A stretch of 64,000 nucleotides of DNA from Latilactobacillus fragifolii (GTDB lineage Bacteria > Bacillota > Bacilli > Lactobacillales > Lactobacillaceae), in contig NZ_CAJOCF010000003.1 of NCBI RefSeq assembly GCF_905332535.1, forward strand, positions 124,001-188,000, read 5' to 3'. Under the pieces are notes generated by a model. The model was not told where the DNA came from and ran no database searches. It saw only the letters and a program-made list of their open reading frames with translations. Shown one piece after another: positions 1 through 9,990 of the stretch. How positions within the stretch are numbered: position 1 is the first letter of the stretch; each line of letters begins with the position of its first letter. A program made the translations under genes and the position numbers.

Positions 1-459
1 TCCTGGGAAATAAATCGTAAACTTATTGGCTGCCACCCTAACTTGCGTCAAATCAGGCACGTATTCAATATTGGCATAAAACTGGCGTAAAGTCGCGTCA
101 TAAGCTTGGTATTTTGTTTCGACATACGCCGCATCCATCCCGCAAATCACAGCAATGTTATTGGCTGTTTGATTAACAAATTGTACCATTCGTTGGTAAT
201 CGGCTAATGGTAATAAACTCTTGAATAAAGTTTTACCTTGATAAGCAATTGCGCCGCCGTTATCACTGACGTAAACCATGGTGTCAGCAAATTCTGGGAA
301 CATTTGCTCTAACGTGTACATTGGTCGACCGCTAGCCGCTACGAATTGAATCCCTTTAGCATGTAGTTGATGAATGGTTGGTACGAAGTCTGGCGGCAAC
401 TGTCCACGCTCGGTTAATAAGGTATGATCCATATCGGATGCGATTAATTTAATTGTCAT
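1..459 (-). CDS. HAD-superfamily (Cof-type) phosphatase, C-terminus cut off by window edge
   Basis: Partial gene; 153 codons are visible from an ATG at 459 and the reading frame runs off the left edge. The product begins MTIKLIASDMDHTLL, the DxD nucleophile motif I of HAD phosphatases at residues 9-11, followed by an AASGRP motif II. This pattern is typical of the Cof/YidA subfamily, cytosolic Mg-dependent phosphatases of sugar phosphates or flavin precursors. A GAGGG ribosome-binding site lies just upstream of the start. The substrate cannot be predicted, and the C-terminal catalytic Lys and Asp lie outside the window. Confidence 0.85.
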   Translation of the reverse strand, partial: MTIKLIASDMDHTLLTERGQLPPDFVPTIHQLHAKGIQFVAASGRPMYTLEQMFPEFADTMVYVSDNGGAIAYQGKTLFKSLLPLADYQRMVQFVNQTANNIAVICGMDAAYVETKYQAYDATLRQFYANIEYVPDLTQVRVAANKFTIYFPG

Positions 460-615
460 ACTGAGCCCTCGCTTATTCCTTAGATACCTTATAATGTACC
501 GTTTTTAACAGTTCATCGCAATCGGTTACATTTACAATTGGCAAAATCCATATCGCTTGTAACCTCCCGTCCAACAACACCTAATCGCCACGCTCCATTA
601 AAATTCTATCTGATT

Positions 616-1065
616 TCAAACTTGAATTTCATTAATATTGAATGCTTTTTTAACGGCATCAGCCATCAGTGCGATTTGGTTATCAAATTCATTCCAATTG
701 GTGGTGTCAAATACGGAATCTAAACTATTAATCATGTCATTACTATTTAGTCTAATCTTCAATAACAATTGCTTGCCTTTATTTGTAAGGCGGTAGTAGA
801 CCTTACGACTATCACCGATAAAACTTCCTACATTAGCGCGTTCGATCAATCCTTTCTCACCCAACGATTGACATTGACGCGAAATGGCTGGTCGAGAAAC
901 GCCCATGCAAGCCGCAAGATTGCCCGGCGTTTCTTCTTTTTCGCGATCTATTTTTTCCATCAATAAATATTGTTCGAGTGATAAATCAATATTTTGCAAA
1001 ACTGTAACAAATAATTGATCTAAAATATTACGACATTTAATAAGCGTTAGTAACTGATTATTCAT
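616..1065 (-). CDS. MarR-family transcriptional regulator
   Basis: 149 residues, the usual size for MarR winged-helix repressors. The central segment (about residues 45-85: LAACMGVSRPAISRQ then GLIER) is a recognisable helix-turn-helix plus the start of the wing. Two flanking helical stretches would form the dimer interface. The start has AAGGAG 11 nt upstream. A TATAAT-like -10 lies at 1104-1109 on the same strand, with no clear -35, which may mean activation or autoregulation. It stands alone between the HAD gene and a long AT-rich gap, so its target is unknown. The first part of the protein does not resemble OhrR or SlyA closely enough to name it. Confidence 0.85.
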   Translation of the reverse strand: MNNQLLTLIKCRNILDQLFVTVLQNIDLSLEQYLLMEKIDREKEETPGNLAACMGVSRPAISRQCQSLGEKGLIERANVGSFIGDSRKVYYRLTNKGKQLLLKIRLNSNDMINSLDSVFDTTNWNEFDNQIALMADAVKKAFNINEIQV

Positions 1066-1492
1066 AATAAGTATTACTCCTTCTATCTATTTTGAGGGCC
1101 TACATTATACGAACTAGTAATCCTACTCTGCTACACAGGCATTATATTATATAAATTTATTAAATGTAAATAGCTAAAATTAATGGTACTAACAAAAAGG
1201 TGTTTACAATAAGTTTTAATCCCGTTAATATTTCTTATTGAAAGTTAATGACTTTATACTGCTTTTTATTCATTAAATATAGCTTTAACTACGCTGTTGT
1301 TTAGCGCTTGTAGCCCTTAGCCATTTTTATGATTTACTTAACAACCGTATTGACAAGCAAGCATTTATTTAAAGCCATTGTATTCTACTAATGATTTAAT
1401 TCTTTAAAATTGATATAACTTTTTTTGAATAATGCTAATCATTTTTGTTAAACCATGGTCTAAAAAAATCATTGCAGCCGATTCTTTTTTTG
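1066..1492. other. AT-rich intergenic region
   Basis: About 430 bases without a credible gene. It holds the -10 element of the MarR gene (TATAAT on the minus strand, 1104-1109). The rest is AT-rich with no long open frame, no strong dyad and no repeat that I can support. It ends at the terminator of the tRNA-Leu gene. Confidence 0.5.
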
Positions 1493-1533
1493 AACAAAAA
1501 AAGAATCACTATCCAAATCGATAGCGATTCTTT
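1493..1533 (-). terminator. Rho-independent terminator of tRNA-Leu
   Basis: On the minus strand, AGAATCGCTATC pairs with GATAGTGATTCT around a short loop and is followed by a T run. It lies directly 3' of the tRNA, about 11 nt from its last base. Confidence 0.8.
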
Positions 1534-1544
1534 TCAAACCATAA

Positions 1545-1628
1545 TGCCCGTGGCAGGATTCGAACCTGTACTTGGTTACCCAAACAGCGACCTGAACGCT
1601 GCGCGTCTGCCAGTTCCGCCACACGGGC
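1545..1628 (-). tRNA. tRNA-Leu (anticodon CAG)
   Basis: 84 nt on the minus strand. The acceptor stem GCCCGTG pairs with CACGGGC, with A as discriminator; CCA is not encoded. The anticodon arm CAGCG-TTCAGGT-CGCTG gives anticodon CAG, reading CUG leucine codons. A T-arm with GGTTCGAATCC is present. The long variable arm (GGGTAACCAAGTAC region) confirms a class II tRNA of the leucine type. It is transcribed alone, away from the nnrD gene. Confidence 0.95.
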
Positions 1629-1728
1629 GATTGTGTTACAAGTCTATTGTACCAGTGTTGCGGAGTCCTGCCAATACCCCTTTATTAATATTTCGCTTAT
1701 AATAATGGTTAATAAGGGAGGAATTCAT

Positions 1729-2565
1729 ATGCAAGTTATTACAGATGCAACCGTTCGCGCAGTTTTAAAAGAACGACCGGCCATCAGTCATAAAGGTGAT
1801 TTCGGCCGGATCTTGATTATTGGTGGTAGTCAGCAATATGGTGGTGCGGCAATAATGAGCGCTGCTGCGGCTGTTTATGCTGGTGCCGGATTAGTCTCAG
1901 TTGCCAGTGACTTAAGTATTCTGACAGCCTTACACACCCGCTTACCTGAAGCAATGTTTATTGATTATCAACAACCTTTCATCCAGTGGCGTGCTATTAT
2001 TCAATCAGCCGATGTGCTTGTTGTCGGTCCAGGTCTCGGACTTAGTCCATTTGCTGGGCAATTACTCAAGAACCTGTTACAAACCGTTCACCCGAAACAA
2101 ACAGTCATCATTGATGGCTCGGCCCTAACCCTAATTGGACGTGAACATATACCGTTACCAAACGCCAATTTAATCTTAACTCCCCATCAAATGGAATGGG
2201 CTCGCCTCAGCAACCTCTCCATTGATCAACAAACAGTTGCTGCTAATCAAGCCGCCCTCACCGCTTATCCTAATGCAACACTCGTGCTTAAAAAGCATCA
2301 TACTGTAGTTTATCAGCATGAACAGGTCCAACAATTGACCATTGGGGGCCCTTCAATGGCAACCGGTGGCAGTGGTGATACACTAACGGGCATCATTGCT
2401 GCCTTTTGTGGTCAATTTGGGACCAGCTATCAGACCATTTGTGCCGCCGTTTATACTCACAGCGCGATTGCCGATGAACTCGCCAAAACCCAATATGTTA
2501 CACTTCCCAGCCAAATCATTCAAACCTTGCCCCACTATATGGCAAAAATCGCACACCAATCCTAA
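1729..2565 (+). CDS. nnrD: ADP-dependent (S)-NAD(P)H-hydrate dehydratase
   Basis: 278 residues from the ATG at 1729, chosen because GGGAGG sits 7 nt upstream; a longer frame from 1633 would overlap the tRNA promoter side and lacks a ribosome-binding site. The product is the YjeF C-terminal (ribokinase-like) enzyme that repairs hydrated NADH and NADPH in the cytosol using ADP. Visible motifs are GDFGRILIIGGS near residue 25, VVGPGLG near 100 and the nucleotide/catalytic GGSGDTLTG near 210. The N-terminal epimerase domain found fused in some bacteria is absent, so this is the dehydratase alone. It is monocistronic and closed by a terminator shared with the convergent rsuA-like gene. Confidence 0.92.
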   Translation: MQVITDATVRAVLKERPAISHKGDFGRILIIGGSQQYGGAAIMSAAAAVYAGAGLVSVASDLSILTALHTRLPEAMFIDYQQPFIQWRAIIQSADVLVVGPGLGLSPFAGQLLKNLLQTVHPKQTVIIDGSALTLIGREHIPLPNANLILTPHQMEWARLSNLSIDQQTVAANQAALTAYPNATLVLKKHHTVVYQHEQVQQLTIGGPSMATGGSGDTLTGIIAAFCGQFGTSYQTICAAVYTHSAIADELAKTQYVTLPSQIIQTLPHYMAKIAHQS

Positions 2566-2602
2566 AAAAACAGCAACTTTTTTCAAAAAGTTGCTGTTTT
2601 AA
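2565..2602. terminator. Bidirectional terminator between nnrD and rsuA-like gene
   Basis: AAAACAGCAACTTTTT pairs with AAAAAGTTGCTGTTTT. A/T runs on both flanks let it serve both convergent genes. The minus-strand gene ends inside the hairpin. Confidence 0.85.
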
Positions 2603-3309
2603 TTTGCTTTAAGTAATGTCACTTCTGTTTCTGTAAGGGCCCGGTATTGGCCCCGTTTTAAATCATCCGGCAATTCAAGTGGTCCCATCTTGATCCGTTC
2701 CAACGTCAAAACTTCCTTACCAACCGCATGAAACATCCGTTTCACTTGATGAAACTTACCTTCATGAATCTCAATCGTAATTTGACTTACCTGTTGAGCG
2801 GTATCCACATTCAAAATGTCAAGCTGCGCTGGTTGGGCCGTAAAATCGCTCAACACAAGCCCCGCTTCAAATTGTGCTTGATCATCGGCCGTCACAACGC
2901 CGGCAATCGTCGCACGATAAACTTTGCTGATATGCTTTTTCGGACTCAACAAAGCATGGCTTAGATCACCATTATTCGTCAACAATAATAAACCAGTCGT
3001 GTCTTTATCTAATCGGCCGACTGGAAATAAATCATCCCGGCGATCAGTATCTTTTAACAAATCCAGCACCGTTTTCTGTGAATCAGTCGTCGCCGAAACC
3101 ACCCCTGCCGGCTTATTCAGCAACCAATAAAAATAGGTTTGATAACGCACTGGTTCATCGTCAACATAGACCATTGTCGCCTCGTCCACTTTGAACTTCG
3201 CATCCTTGACCACCGTTCCATCAACGCGCACGCGTCCGGCTTTAAAAAACGACTTCAATTCTTTGCGTGATGCCACGTTCATGTGGCTTAAAAACCGATC
3301 AATTCTCAT
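2599..3309 (-). CDS. rsuA: 16S rRNA pseudouridine synthase (RsuA family)
   Basis: 236 residues. An N-terminal S4 RNA-binding domain (MRIDRFLSHMNVASRKE..., about 1-50) is followed by a pseudouridine synthase core with the catalytic motif GRLDKDTTGLLLLTN near residue 98 and a KVYRA motif near 128. This arrangement is that of RsuA, which makes pseudouridine 516 in 16S rRNA. RluB/E relatives share it, so the exact target base is inferred. Its start codon overlaps the stop of the upstream flippase gene by 4 nt (ATGA), implying translational coupling. It ends in the shared terminator with nnrD. Confidence 0.88.
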   Translation of the reverse strand: MRIDRFLSHMNVASRKELKSFFKAGRVRVDGTVVKDAKFKVDEATMVYVDDEPVRYQTYFYWLLNKPAGVVSATTDSQKTVLDLLKDTDRRDDLFPVGRLDKDTTGLLLLTNNGDLSHALLSPKKHISKVYRATIAGVVTADDQAQFEAGLVLSDFTAQPAQLDILNVDTAQQVSQITIEIHEGKFHQVKRMFHAVGKEVLTLERIKMGPLELPDDLKRGQYRALTETEVTLLKAN

Positions 3310-4943
3310 TTAATTCTCAACTTTCTTCTGAAGCGATCTAAGTTATTACCAATAACATAGTCGGCTAGGCGCGATTTAAGCACTAATACGGCGTAAACAG
3401 CCACCCCAAGGCCCACACTGATTGTTAAGACTAAAACGCTCTGTAGACGGCTATACGGGTTAAAGACGAGATATAACACCTTGACGGCCCCTGCCGTGAC
3501 CAAATACATCACTAGTGAAAAGCCCAAGACGCCGATTAAACGCCGAATAGTCTTGCGTAATGCAAAGTGATAATAGCGGTGTAGTGCTGCAATCATTAAA
3601 AGCGAACTTGTCGCAAAGGCTAAGCCAGTCGATACTAACGGGCCGTATACCCGGAAAAAATAGATGGCTGGATATTGCGCCACGATTTTAACGATGAACC
3701 CGATGAATAAGTAAAACAATGCTAGGCGATTCTGGTAGAGTCCTTGAAGCACAGCGCCTAGAACTGTAAATAACCCGAGCATGATTGAAATATAAGCCGA
3801 AAATTGTAAAACGCTGATACCAAGTGTGTCATGCGCATAAAATAACGTATACAGCGGTCCCGCAACAGCCGCCATCCCAAAGGCCGCTGGAATCATTACC
3901 AAGTTAAATAGTTGTAATGTACTGCCAATTTGGTGTTGCAGTTCCTTTTGATTGCCCCGCACATGGGCGGCGGACATTAACGGGATTGCCGTCACCGCCA
4001 TCGCGGCAGCCAATGAAACAGTAATTGAAATCAGTTTATTCGCATTGGCTGCAAATAAAGCATATAAGTTATACAATTGATGATCACTGGCAATCACGAA
4101 ATCGTGCATCATCGGATTAAATGTGTATTGATCGATGATATAGACCAAGTTGACACTTGCATCGATCACGATGAAGGGAATCGATTGGCGCACAATCCCC
4201 TTCAACAAATCAGTCGTTGACACCTCTAGTTCATTGTTACTATTGGCCACTAACGCTGAAATCCGGCCACGCTGTTTGAGATAATAGAAAACCAATAATA
4301 ACAAACCAGCGGCGGCGCCGATAAATGCAGCAAACGTCGCTTGGGTCACAGCATCCACGTAACTACCTTTTAACACTTGCATAATCATGAAAGCCGACAC
4401 AGTCATATACAATACCCGCGCTGCTTGTTCGATAAATTGCGAAATCGCAGATGGGGCCATCTCGGCATAGCCTTGGAAAAAGCCCCGCATGATACTCAAC
4501 AATGGAATAATCAAAAGTGGCCAGCTCAATGATCGGAAGACCGGTACCATGCGTGAATCACCCGCCGCTAAAACAGGGGCTAACGCAAAGAGCGCAAGTG
4601 CTGATAAAATTCCCATTGCTAACATTAAAATCAACGACTTTCTGAAAAGACGCTGACCAATCCCGTATTCATTCATTTCATTATAGCGGGCAATTTGTTT
4701 CGATAACGCCCCTGGGATTCCGGCCGTCGATATAACTAAAAAAACACTATAAATTTGGTAACCACGTGCAAATAATGTATTGGCTTGTAAGAAATTTGCG
4801 CCAAACCAGATTGGCCATGGAATCACATAGATGGCACCTAGAATCCGCGAGAAAATACTCCCCGCGGTCATCCAAGCAGAGCCCCGTAACATCTTACTTT
4901 GTGAAGATTTATCCGTCGCCTTTGTTTCAGGTGAATTGGTCAT
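3306..4943 (-). CDS. MurJ/SpoVB-like lipid flippase (oligosaccharide flippase superfamily)
   Basis: 545 residues with about 14 hydrophobic segments, the size of the MOP-superfamily YtgP/MurJ/SpoVB flippases that move lipid II across the membrane. The N-terminus after a short polar tail reads MLRGSAWMTAGSIFSRILGAIYVIPW, a typical opening of this family. ATG at 4943 is supported by AAGGGAG upstream. It is the first gene of a two-gene unit with the RsuA-like synthase. Similarity to B. subtilis YtgP (Amj/MurJ-redundant) is the basis for the lipid II inference; a polysaccharide-unit flippase is the alternative. Confidence 0.85.
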   Translation of the reverse strand: MTNSPETKATDKSSQSKMLRGSAWMTAGSIFSRILGAIYVIPWPIWFGANFLQANTLFARGYQIYSVFLVISTAGIPGALSKQIARYNEMNEYGIGQRLFRKSLILMLAMGILSALALFALAPVLAAGDSRMVPVFRSLSWPLLIIPLLSIMRGFFQGYAEMAPSAISQFIEQAARVLYMTVSAFMIMQVLKGSYVDAVTQATFAAFIGAAAGLLLLVFYYLKQRGRISALVANSNNELEVSTTDLLKGIVRQSIPFIVIDASVNLVYIIDQYTFNPMMHDFVIASDHQLYNLYALFAANANKLISITVSLAAAMAVTAIPLMSAAHVRGNQKELQHQIGSTLQLFNLVMIPAAFGMAAVAGPLYTLFYAHDTLGISVLQFSAYISIMLGLFTVLGAVLQGLYQNRLALFYLFIGFIVKIVAQYPAIYFFRVYGPLVSTGLAFATSSLLMIAALHRYYHFALRKTIRRLIGVLGFSLVMYLVTAGAVKVLYLVFNPYSRLQSVLVLTISVGLGVAVYAVLVLKSRLADYVIGNNLDRFRRKLRIK

Positions 4944-5091
4944 TTCCCATAACTCCCTTATTAAACGTCAAAAAGCATCTTCCTACCATTTTAGTTGATT
5001 GCTCTAGGCCTTGCAATTCCTTTAACAAAACTTTATGAAAAAAGAGGGCTTTAACGAGCGTTTAGATTTAACATGACCATTCCATATTTTA

Positions 5092-5130
5092 AATAAAAAA
5101 GCAGTCACTGTTTTCCAACAGTAACTGCTT
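5092..5130 (-). terminator. Terminator of leuS
   Basis: On the minus strand AAGCAGTTACTGTTGG faces CAACAGTGACTGCTT (one mismatch) and is followed by a T run. It sits about 60 nt after the leuS stop. Confidence 0.85.
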
Positions 5131-5191
5131 GATCGAGCCCAAATCACTAACTAGGTTAATCCTCAGAAAATAATTAACTTATTGTGCAAGC

Positions 5192-7615
5192 TTAGTTTGC
5201 GACAATATTAACCAATTTATTCGGAATGGTAATCACTTTGCGGACTGTCTTATCTGCGATGAATTCGGCAACTTTTTCGTTTGCTTTTGCCATCGTTTCT
5301 AACGTTTCCTTTGGTGTATCTTTGGCGACGGTTACTTTGGCCTTTAGCTTACCATTAACTTGGAAAATGACTTCCACTTCATTTGCAACCAAGGCTGCTG
5401 GGTCAAATGTTGGCCAGGCCTCATAACTGATTGAATCGCTATGGCCAAGCATTGCCCATAATTCTTCCATCATATGGGGAGCAATTGGAGCTAATAACTT
5501 CACGAAGCCTTCTGCGTATTCACGTGGCAATGTGTCAGCCTTATACGCATCGTTGATGAAGACCATCAATTGTGAAATGGCCACGTTAAAGTGCATGCTT
5601 TCAAAGTCTTCTGTAACCTTCTTAACCGTTTCATTGTAGCTTTTCTTTAATTGATCGTCGTTGTCAGTAACAATCTTACTTGAAAGTTGGTCGTTTTCAT
5701 CCGTATCTTCTTCAGTATATAAACGCCATACCCGATCCAAGAATTTACGTGCACCAGCCAAGCCCTTTTCACTCCAAGAAATTGAAGCGTCTAATGGGCC
5801 CATAAACATTTCGTATAAGCGCAATGTGTCGGCACCAAAACGATCCACAACATCATCAGGGTTAACAACATTGCCTTTTGATTTGGACATTTTTTCGTGG
5901 TTATCGCCTAAAATCATTCCTTGGTTATATAAGTGTTGGAACGGTTCTTTAGTTGGCACCACGCCGATATCATACAAGAACTTATGCCAGAAACGCACAT
6001 ATAATAAATGAAGAACAGCATGTTCTGCACCACCGATATACATGTCAACCGGTAACCAGTCTTTTAACTTGGCAAAGTCGGCCAATTTATCAGGGTTCTT
6101 AGGATCGATATACCGGAGATAATACCAAGAGCTCCCCGCCCATTGTGGCATTGTATTGGTTTCACGACGGCCTTTACGCCCATTTTCATCCGTCACATTT
6201 AACCAGTCTGTTAAGTTGGCAAGTGGACTTTCACCTGTGCCGGAAGGTTTGATATCACTTGTTAATGGTAATTTAAGTGGTAATTGATCTTCTGGAACGA
6301 CTGATGTGGTGCCATCTTCCCAATGAATAATTGGAATTGGTTCCCCCCAGTAGCGTTGCCGTGAAAACAACCAGTCACGTAACTTGTAACTAACTTGTGC
6401 ATGACCAGCATTATGCGCTACTAACCATTCAATCATCTTATCAATGGCCGCTTGTTTATCTAAGCCATTCAAGAAATCTGAATTAATCATCACACCCGGT
6501 TCTGTATGAACGGCTTCTTCAGGGTTACCACCAGCCACAACTGGTTTCAGTGGTAAATCAAATTTCTTCGCAAATTCCCAATCACGCGGGTCATGCGCAG
6601 GGACAGCCATCACAGCACCTGTCCCGTATGAAGCGAGAACGTAATCTGAAATCCAGATTGGTACCCGTTCGCCGTTCACTGGGTTAATCGCATAAGCACC
6701 AGTAAAGGCCCCCGTTTTATCCTTAGCCAAGTCAGTCCGTTCAAGATCACTTTTGTGTTCGATTTCTTTCAAGTAAGCATCAACCGCCGCTTTTTGTTCA
6801 GGCGTCGTGATGTCAGCCACTAATTTATGTTCTGGCGCCATCACGATGTAACTGACACCAAATAATGTGTCCGCACGGGTGGTGAAGACATCAATCTTGG
6901 CATCATGGTTTTCAACAGCAAATGAAACTTCGGCGCCTTTTGAACGCCCAATCCAGTTGCGTTGCATATCTTTAACACTTTCGGGCCAATCAACAAGGTC
7001 TAAGTCGTCAATCAAACGATCAGCATAAGCCGTAATCTTCAACATCCATTGACGCATTGGTTTCCGATAAACAGGATACCCACCACGTTCTGTTTTGCCG
7101 TCAATCACTTCCTCATTGGCCACCACTGTTCCTAAATCTGGGCTCCAGTTAACAGCAACTTCAGCTTCATAAGCCAAGCCTTTTTCGTACATTTTTTCAA
7201 AAATCCATTGCGTCCATTTATAGAAATCCGGATCCGTTGTGTTGATTTCCCGATCCCAATCGTATGAGAAACCAAGTGAATTGATTTGCCGTTTGAATGT
7301 ATTGATATTTTTTTGTGTAAAATCGGCAGGATTGTTTCCTGTATCCAATGCGTATTGCTCAGCAGGGAGACCGAATGCATCCCAGCCCATTGGGTGTAAC
7401 ACGTTGAAGCCTTGCATCCGTTTCATCCGAGCTAAGATATCAGTCGCTGTATAACCTTCAGGATGTCCAACGTGTAGACCTTGTCCTGAAGGATAGGGGA
7501 ACATATCTAATGCATAGAAATTTTTCTTATTTTTATCTTCTGTTGTTTTGAACGATTTGTGTGATTGCCAGTAGGCTTGCCACTTTTGTTCAACCGCGCG
7601 ATGATTGTAAGTCAT
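5192..7615 (-). CDS. leuS: Leucyl-tRNA synthetase
   Basis: About 807 residues, the normal size for bacterial LeuRS. It charges tRNA-Leu in the cytosol. The class I signatures are plain: [18 protein letters not shown] (HIGH-type) near residue 40 and [10 protein letters not shown] near 575. A CP1 editing domain lies between ([12 protein letters not shown] and [15 protein letters not shown]). I place the start at ATG 7615 with AGGAG 8 nt upstream; an in-frame GTG at 7624 is closer to the Shine-Dalgarno and less likely. The gene is preceded by a leucine T-box leader and followed by its own terminator, so it is a single-gene unit regulated by uncharged tRNA-Leu. Confidence 0.97.
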   Translation of the reverse strand: MTYNHRAVEQKWQAYWQSHKSFKTTEDKNKKNFYALDMFPYPSGQGLHVGHPEGYTATDILARMKRMQGFNVLHPMGWDAFGLPAEQYALDTGNNPADFTQKNINTFKRQINSLGFSYDWDREINTTDPDFYKWTQWIFEKMYEKGLAYEAEVAVNWSPDLGTVVANEEVIDGKTERGGYPVYRKPMRQWMLKITAYADRLIDDLDLVDWPESVKDMQRNWIGRSKGAEVSFAVENHDAKIDVFTTRADTLFGVSYIVMAPEHKLVADITTPEQKAAVDAYLKEIEHKSDLERTDLAKDKTGAFTGAYAINPVNGERVPIWISDYVLASYGTGAVMAVPAHDPRDWEFAKKFDLPLKPVVAGGNPEEAVHTEPGVMINSDFLNGLDKQAAIDKMIEWLVAHNAGHAQVSYKLRDWLFSRQRYWGEPIPIIHWEDGTTSVVPEDQLPLKLPLTSDIKPSGTGESPLANLTDWLNVTDENGRKGRRETNTMPQWAGSSWYYLRYIDPKNPDKLADFAKLKDWLPVDMYIGGAEHAVLHLLYVRFWHKFLYDIGVVPTKEPFQHLYNQGMILGDNHEKMSKSKGNVVNPDDVVDRFGADTLRLYEMFMGPLDASISWSEKGLAGARKFLDRVWRLYTEEDTDENDQLSSKIVTDNDDQLKKSYNETVKKVTEDFESMHFNVAISQLMVFINDAYKADTLPREYAEGFVKLLAPIAPHMMEELWAMLGHSDSISYEAWPTFDPAALVANEVEVIFQVNGKLKAKVTVAKDTPKETLETMAKANEKVAEFIADKTVRKVITIPNKLVNIVAN

Positions 7616-7654
7616 GTCAGACACTCCTTTTTTTGTTCATTTAACGTCAATAAA

Positions 7655-7890
7655 AAAGTCCTATGGTATAAATACCATAGGACGAATTGACCGCGATGCC
7701 ACCTAAGTTCTGCCCAGTTCAAACTGGGCAACTCTCTGGCCGTAACGTGGCTGACGTTCCTATCTACTTAATTTCAATAGAAAACTCAAAGGCGAGTTCG
7801 CTAAGTTTAATGTCGTGTTCACACTCACCACACGCTCTCTGAACATCGCCACTTAACTACTAATCCCTCTCAACGTTAAATAATTGTTTT
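7655..7890 (-). promoter_or_regulatory. T-box riboswitch (leucine specifier) controlling leuS
   Basis: The minus strand 5' of leuS shows a T-box leader. The conserved T-box GGTGGCATCGCGG occurs around 7691-7707. A stem formed by GCCCAGTT and AACTGGGC precedes it. The leader ends in a strong terminator, GTCCTATGGTAT with ATACCATAGGAC plus a T run (7655-7683), whose 5' arm can instead pair with the T-box to antiterminate. In the stem I region the triplet CTC (7794-7796, read on the minus strand in GAACTCGCC) is a fitting leucine specifier codon. An AGAGA (AG-bulge) lies upstream. The 5' limit is approximate. Confidence 0.92.
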
Positions 7891-7905
7891 TAGCATACCA
7901 AACTC

Positions 7906-8800
7906 TTACTTTAATTTCAAGACTTGACCAACCAAGATTAAATCAGAATGTAAATTATTTGCTGATTTTAATTGTGCGACACTTGTATTATTTCTTTGAG
8001 CGATTGACCAGAGACTATCACCAACTTTAACCGTATAAGTCTTACCAACAGATGTTGGTGCTGTCACGCCAGTTGTTAATGTCAAGACTTGGCCTGGATA
8101 GATAAAGTTATTCTTAATATGATTAGCCTCAATTAATTGCGCCATCGAAATACCGTTACGCTTAGCAATCCCCCAGACAGAGTCGCCAGCTTTAACCGTA
8201 TAACTCTTGCCAGAAGTTTGGCCTGAATTTGAACTATTTGAATGATTATTTGCATTACCGGATGTTGCGCCTTGGCTAACTACTAATTTTTGACCAGGAT
8301 AGATAAAGTTGTTGCGAATATTATTCCATTTAACCAAGTCAGCCATTGAAATGCCGTAACGGTTCGAAATTGCCCAGACGGAATCCCCCGCTTTCACGGT
8401 GTAAGTCTTATTTGAAGGTTGATTATCATTATTGTTATTCGAATTATTATTGTTTGGATGATCAGTTGTGTTTTTTGAGACGATTAAAACATCGCCAGGA
8501 TGAATCAAATTATTCGTAATATGATTCCAACTAATGAGATCGTTCATTGAAATGCCGTATTTGTTAGCAATCGCCCAAACTGAATCCCCTGCTTTAACCG
8601 TATACTGATCACCGTTGGTTGGGTTCGTTGGGGTGGTTGTTCCGCTATGATTATCGTCTGTTGCGCTCTTTGAAACAGTCAAAACTTGGCCTGGATAAAT
8701 TAGGTTATCCTTAATATTGTTCCAACTGATTAAATCATTCATCGAAATACCATACCGGTTAGCAATCCCCCAGACAGAATCGCCTGCTTTAACCGTATAT
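7906..8800 (-). repeat. Five tandem LysM-encoding repeats
   Basis: Inside the hydrolase gene, five copies of about 130 nt encode YTVKAGDSVW...GIS..L...N-I...I-PGQVL, separated by Asn/Ser/Thr-rich spacers of variable length (15-25 codons). The first four copies are closer to each other than to the last, which has YTVKVGDSLW. Such near-identical DNA could expand or contract by recombination. Confidence 0.9.
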
Positions 8801-9786
8801 TGTGTCCCATTTTCAGGGGTGATTGGGTTCGTTGGGGTGGTTGTCCCTCCGTTGTTACCAGTATTAGTTCCTGGTGTATCATATTGCGTTAAATTGTATT
8901 GTTGAATTAAGCGGTTCAAACTTGAGGCATAATTAGTCGCTGTTGCGTAGCGTCCTTGTAGGTATTGTGTGGCTTCTTGATAGCTATTGGTATGACTCTT
9001 AAATGCACCTTGATAATAAGGCGTTGAACCAAATGATGTATTACGTAGTACATGCACATAATCTTGTAATGATTGGTAGTATGAAGGATACTTTCTAAAG
9101 GCAGCTTGAATCTGGTACATGTTCCCGTGCCCATCATCTTCCCAAGTCCACATGTAAACGGAGCTACCGTTATAAGTTCCTTTTACCCCAAACAAGTTAT
9201 AGTTAGGGGCCGAACCTAAACCGCTGCTCCCGAATCCTGATTCTAATGAAGCTTGGGCAATCATAACAGAAGCATACAAATCGTTATCACCAGCTAATTG
9301 TTGTGCTGAACTAGCGATGGAATTGATAAAGTTTTGTGCACTTGAATTAGCAGATGCCATAACAACCCCAGCTGTTGCGATATTGGCACTTGTGCTTTGG
9401 ACCCCAGAAATTGGTTGTGCCTGAGAGGGTGCTGGTTGTGGGGTGGCCACCTTTGTCGCCTCATTTTCAGTCACTTGCGGTTTAACAACCGGTTGTTGAC
9501 CTGCTTGGGACTCATTGGTTGTTGCGCTTGAACGAGTTGTTGATGAAGTTGCACTACTTGTTGTATCAGCTGTTGCAACTTGGTCATCATTGTTGGCACT
9601 ATTTAATACATCTTCAGTGGCGGCTTTGGCGCGATTCGAAAAACTAGGGGCAATTGCTGAGCCCATCAAGACGGTTGCTCCTGCAAAAGTCGTCACATTC
9701 CGAACTTTCTTAATTCTAATTTCCCGCTTTTGCTTATGTAAGCTTACCTTTTGAGCTGCAATTCGCTGTTTTCTAGTCTCTTTCAA
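7906..9786 (-). CDS. Secreted peptidoglycan hydrolase: glucosaminidase-like domain plus five LysM repeats
   Basis: About 626 residues from a TTG at 9786 preceded by GGAGGCG at good spacing; the longer frame to 9828 has no ribosome-binding site. A very basic N-terminus then a hydrophobic stretch (VTTFAGATVLMGSAIA) and SNRAKA make an export signal of the KxYKxGKxW-like long type. Residues about 55-140 are Ser/Thr/Pro/Gln-rich linker. The domain at about 145-300 (AQASLESGFG, NLFGVKG, FRKYPSYYQSLQDYV) matches the N-acetylglucosaminidase/FlgJ lysozyme fold, with Glu of LESGFG the likely catalytic acid. Five LysM cell-wall anchors start near residues 330, 395, 462, 525 and 584. It probably trims or separates cell walls; it is a single gene facing away from the PAP2 gene. 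Confidence 0.92.
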   Translation of the reverse strand: MKETRKQRIAAQKVSLHKQKREIRIKKVRNVTTFAGATVLMGSAIAPSFSNRAKAATEDVLNSANNDDQVATADTTSSATSSTTRSSATTNESQAGQQPVVKPQVTENEATKVATPQPAPSQAQPISGVQSTSANIATAGVVMASANSSAQNFINSIASSAQQLAGDNDLYASVMIAQASLESGFGSSGLGSAPNYNLFGVKGTYNGSSVYMWTWEDDGHGNMYQIQAAFRKYPSYYQSLQDYVHVLRNTSFGSTPYYQGAFKSHTNSYQEATQYLQGRYATATNYASSLNRLIQQYNLTQYDTPGTNTGNNGGTTTPTNPITPENGTQYTVKAGDSVWGIANRYGISMNDLISWNNIKDNLIYPGQVLTVSKSATDDNHSGTTTPTNPTNGDQYTVKAGDSVWAIANKYGISMNDLISWNHITNNLIHPGDVLIVSKNTTDHPNNNNSNNNNDNQPSNKTYTVKAGDSVWAISNRYGISMADLVKWNNIRNNFIYPGQKLVVSQGATSGNANNHSNSSNSGQTSGKSYTVKAGDSVWGIAKRNGISMAQLIEANHIKNNFIYPGQVLTLTTGVTAPTSVGKTYTVKVGDSLWSIAQRNNTSVAQLKSANNLHSDLILVGQVLKLK

Positions 9787-9990
9787 TTCTAACGCCTCCG
9801 AATTTTCATTATTATACCTGTGGCACAATTCGCTTGAGCTTCATTTAAACTTTATTATAATATTAATAAAGCGGAAAAACAATCCTATCACATAACTACT
9901 TTTTTAGTTGGCTTATGCTCAATAATTATTGTATCATTTGGTAATCTTCTTTGTCTCTAATTACTGCTTATTTTGAAAGGATTTCTTAAA

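Noticed and set aside
3306-4943. Wzx O-antigen flippase in a polysaccharide locus
   Set aside because: No glycosyltransferases nearby, and the opening sequence fits YtgP/SpoVB better.
8000-8800. CRISPR-like array
   Set aside because: The regular repeats are LysM coding units of about 130 nt with coding spacers, not 25-36 nt palindromic repeats.
9973-9990. Earlier TTG start of the PAP2 gene
   Set aside because: It overlaps the ribosome-binding site AAAGGA that serves ATG 9991.
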